From Sphingobacterium multivorum (GTDB lineage Bacteria; Bacteroidota; Bacteroidia; Sphingobacteriales; Sphingobacteriaceae): 64,000 nucleotides of DNA. Position numbers and translations under genes: made by a program. A model generated the notes under the pieces. The model was given only the letters and a program-made list of their open reading frames with translations, had not been told where the DNA came from and ran no database searches. Where the stretch lies: assembly GCF_039511225.1 (NCBI RefSeq), contig NZ_CP154261.1, positions 2,170,001 to 2,234,000 on the forward strand. The letters are read 5' to 3'. This document shows, one piece after another, positions 61,747 through 64,000 of this stretch. How positions within the stretch are numbered: the stretch's first letter is position 1; every line of letters begins with the position of its first letter.

Positions 61747-63606
61747 TTAATCTTTGAGGACAGAAAATTCGATGTATGTGGCATTGTTCACATCGTGAAA
61801 AATACGTTGGGTAGCTTTACGGAAATCAGCTTTGGTAGCTGTATAAGGCGCTAAAAACACCTGCGGATTTCGTTCTGCCAGCGGAAACCAGGAGTTTTGT
61901 ACCTGAACCATAATGCGATGTCCTTTTTTGAACGTATGCGCAACATCTGGCATTTCAAAATTCACCTTTTCGACCATTCCTGGAGTCAGGGCCTGCGCTT
62001 TTTCAAAACCATTTCGGTATTTCCCGGCCATGATCTCACCACGTACCATCATCTGGTATCCAGCCATTGTTTTTCCTTGATAACTTGCTGCATCGTTCGG
62101 GTAAACATCAATCAGTTTGACAACATAATCTGCATCTGTACCTGTTGAAGAAACCTTAAGGAAATTTTTGATGGGGCCAACTATAGTCAGATCTTCTGTC
62201 AACGGTTCCGTTTGATAAACCATGACATCAGGGCGACTAGCGGCGAAACGCTGATCATCTACCATATACTCCCGCGTTCGGTTTTGGATTAGCCCACCCT
62301 GGTGCGGAACCGGTTTATTGGGGTCAGTGACATATTCATCCCAAGAATCTGTACGTTGAACTTTGTCAAATCCAAGTTTCCCCTGAGGTTGGAAGTATAG
62401 TTTTTTTATTTCTACATTTTTGGGTGGCCATTGTTCGAAATGTTTCCATTCATTGCTTCCAGAGACAAAAATGTTCGCTTCCGATGGTGCGAAGTTCCCT
62501 TCATCTTTTAGATAATATTTGAAAAATGGTTGTTCAAATTGTTCCTGATAGGTAACGCTGGTTTTTTTCTCAAATTGGATATCACCTAAATAGTTTCCTT
62601 CTGCACGAACCCAGCCGCCATGATACCAAGGTCCTGCGACTAAAATCGAGTTGTTTTTTTTGCTTTTATCCTCAATCGATTGATAGGTCTTAAATGTTCC
62701 ATAAGCGTCTTCCGCGTCAAAGAAACCACCGACCACCATCACAGCTGGTTTTACCTCCTGTAAAGAATTGGTGATCACACGCGATTTCCAAAAATCATCA
62801 TAGTCGGGATGTTTAAACAGATCATTCCAAAACTGTACGGAGTCACCAAAATACTTTTCCTTTAGTTCCCGCGCTGTTCCGGCTTCTAAAAAGAAGTTGT
62901 ATTTATCGGCTTCTTTGATCTGAATTTTGCTCTTGAATTGATCTGGCGTGATGGGTTTTGGACGCGGGACACCAAAGGTTGACATAAAGGTGAATGCATC
63001 CTGAAGAAACAGTACGCCATTATGGTGGAAGTCATCGCCGATATACCAGTCTGTTACCGGAGCTTGTGGGGAGACGGCTTTCAAGCTCGGGTGCGTTTTG
63101 ACCAATCCAACGGTAGAATAGAAGCCCGGATAGGAGATCCCATAGAGTCCGGCTTTGCCATTATAGTTTTTGAGATTTTTCTGTAGCCATTCAAGCGCAT
63201 CATAGGTATCTGTACTTTCATCGAATGCTTTTTTATCTTTGCTGTAGGTGGTCGGACGTATATCTTCAAAATTACCTTCGCTCATCCATTTACCACGGAC
63301 ATCCTGGTAAACGAAAATATAGCCTTCACGCATCATTCCCGGAAAGTTGCCCAGGCTTTTTTTGTATTCGTTTTGACCATAAGGCGAGACAGTGTATGGC
63401 GTTCTATTGAGCAAAACCGGATATTTCTTGGATTTGTCTTTTGGACTGTAGATCGCAGTGAATAATTTTTTCCCATCTCGCATGGGGATTGCTACTTCGG
63501 TCTTTTCATAATGATCTCTAACATAAGCCGAGTCGGCAGCGGTTTGAGCATGTAACTGGCTTGCGCTTAACAGCGCCAAAGTTAGGTACGAAATTGTATT
63601 TTTCAT
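61747..63606 (-). CDS. CocE/NonD family hydrolase (S15-type), secreted
   Basis: This 619-residue protein has a signal peptide ending SQLHAQ. An S15/CocE alpha/beta-hydrolase domain (about 40-340) carries the nucleophile Ser in YGISYPGFYS, and the His in GPWYHGGWVR is the likely triad base. A C-terminal jelly roll (about 380-615) with FMVRGEIMAGKYRNG-like and HRIMVQVQNSWFP blocks completes the X-Pro dipeptidyl-peptidase/alpha-amino-acid ester hydrolase architecture. Known relatives cleave amino-acid esters, beta-lactam side chains or cocaine. A perfect dyad lies 32 bases upstream of the start codon. The substrate is not known. Confidence 0.92.
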   Translation of the reverse strand: MKNTISYLTLALLSASQLHAQTAADSAYVRDHYEKTEVAIPMRDGKKLFTAIYSPKDKSKKYPVLLNRTPYTVSPYGQNEYKKSLGNFPGMMREGYIFVYQDVRGKWMSEGNFEDIRPTTYSKDKKAFDESTDTYDALEWLQKNLKNYNGKAGLYGISYPGFYSTVGLVKTHPSLKAVSPQAPVTDWYIGDDFHHNGVLFLQDAFTFMSTFGVPRPKPITPDQFKSKIQIKEADKYNFFLEAGTARELKEKYFGDSVQFWNDLFKHPDYDDFWKSRVITNSLQEVKPAVMVVGGFFDAEDAYGTFKTYQSIEDKSKKNNSILVAGPWYHGGWVRAEGNYLGDIQFEKKTSVTYQEQFEQPFFKYYLKDEGNFAPSEANIFVSGSNEWKHFEQWPPKNVEIKKLYFQPQGKLGFDKVQRTDSWDEYVTDPNKPVPHQGGLIQNRTREYMVDDQRFAASRPDVMVYQTEPLTEDLTIVGPIKNFLKVSSTGTDADYVVKLIDVYPNDAASYQGKTMAGYQMMVRGEIMAGKYRNGFEKAQALTPGMVEKVNFEMPDVAHTFKKGHRIMVQVQNSWFPLAERNPQVFLAPYTATKADFRKATQRIFHDVNNATYIEFSVLKD

Positions 63607-63637
63607 TCAGATAATTATTTGTTCAGTACATTCTTTG

Positions 63638-63658
63638 GTGTAAAACTCTACTTTACAC
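63638..63658. promoter_or_regulatory. Dyad GTGTAAA-N7-TTTACAC upstream of the CocE-like gene
   Basis: A perfect 7+7 inverted repeat, 32 bases upstream of the start codon, is a candidate operator. The rest of 63659-64000 is AT-rich, with only a 28-codon ORF (63887-63973) that I do not call. Confidence 0.45.
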
Positions 63659-64000
63659 TTGGTTTCGTTCGTTGCAATGTTATGGATACTCTTATGCACC
63701 TTAGGCTATAGGGAATACCGTTAAATTTGTCATCGCGCTACCGATTGGCAGAGCATTTATCCAATAACAATGCGCAGGTCAAATGCTGTTGGTTTATAAA
63801 TTGAACGATAGACTCATTGCCTGTATTTAGATTCTAGGCTAAAGTTAGTGCTACTAAAACCATTTTCCAATTTTATTGTCATATTTATGGGAAATAGAAA
63901 AAGAAAAATTGACCAATTTTTAAGAAAGAAAAACTTTTTTTGGATTGAATTTGGATTAGTTTTCGAATCTTGATATATTGAGTAAAATTAAGGACAATTG

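Noticed and set aside
63887..63973. 28-codon ORF starting MGNRKRKIDQFL near the right edge
   Set aside because: Very short, AT-rich, with no promoter or known motif. Chance ORFs of this size are common.

Overview
The window is chromosomal DNA from a member of the Bacteroidota, most likely a Sphingobacterium-type organism. The evidence is SusC/SusD outer-membrane pairs, a one-protein hybrid two-component regulator, many lipoproteins and signal-peptide hydrolases, and promoters of the Bacteroidota form TTTG-N19-21-TAnnTTTG with no obvious Shine-Dalgarno sequences. The genus is inferred. I see no rRNA, tRNA, insertion sequence or CRISPR array.

Region 1 (1-14503, + strand) is the distal part of a polysaccharide utilisation locus. 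It holds a GH29 fucosidase (cut by the window edge), a GH2 beta-galactosidase, a GH95 fucosidase, an alginate-lyase-family protein, a GH88 unsaturated-uronyl hydrolase fused to a beta-helix domain, and a hybrid sensor/AraC regulator. The target is probably a fucosylated, galactose- and uronate-containing glycan. Region 2 (14504-17093) has an AraC regulator and a Bcr/CflA efflux pump, followed by copy 1 of a repeated small-RNA candidate.

Region 3 (17094-41656) looks like one large regulon for a second uronate-rich glycan. A minus-strand operon encodes a lipoprotein PQQ-type sugar dehydrogenase with cytochrome c, an Nramp-fold transporter without metal ligands, an epimerase-like protein and a DapA-like aldolase. 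A plus-strand operon encodes SusC, SusD, two lipoproteins, a heparinase II/III-type lyase and a GntR/FCD repressor. Next come an SMP-30 lactonase and a nine-gene-scale catabolic run: class III aminotransferase, galactonate-type dehydratase, SDR, ceramidase-fold protein, sodium symporter, M20 amidohydrolase and Gfo/Idh protein. Palindromes built on TTGTATACAA lie in all three control regions, so the GntR protein probably governs the whole set. Together the enzymes can make a non-phosphorylative route: sugar, lactone, aldonate, 2-keto-3-deoxyaldonate, pyruvate plus aldehyde.

Region 4 (41675-43818) is a small minus-strand operon with a YiiX-type cysteine hydrolase and two unknown proteins. Region 5 (44411-49380) is an NAD salvage operon (PRPP synthetase-like, nadV, nadE, nicotinamidase-like, nrtR) preceded by two perfect TGAGTA-N5-TACTCA dyads that are probable NrtR operators. 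Region 6 (49518-56142) has two small lipoproteins and a tandem pair of large WG-repeat/Sel1-repeat paralogues ending in a small membrane protein. Region 7 (56223-64000) has DinB, DUF2625 and NYN/LOTUS proteins, copy 2 of the small-RNA candidate, a NimR/NimT-like regulator and exporter pair, and a secreted CocE/S15-type hydrolase.

The least expected signal is the pair of intergenic modules at 14566-14712 and 59374-59528. They share a 62-base core with one mismatch, an intrinsic terminator and a -7 box on the minus strand, and an identical upstream palindrome. They look like two copies of a conserved sRNA of about 67 nt whose 5' half resembles the antisense of PUL gene leaders.
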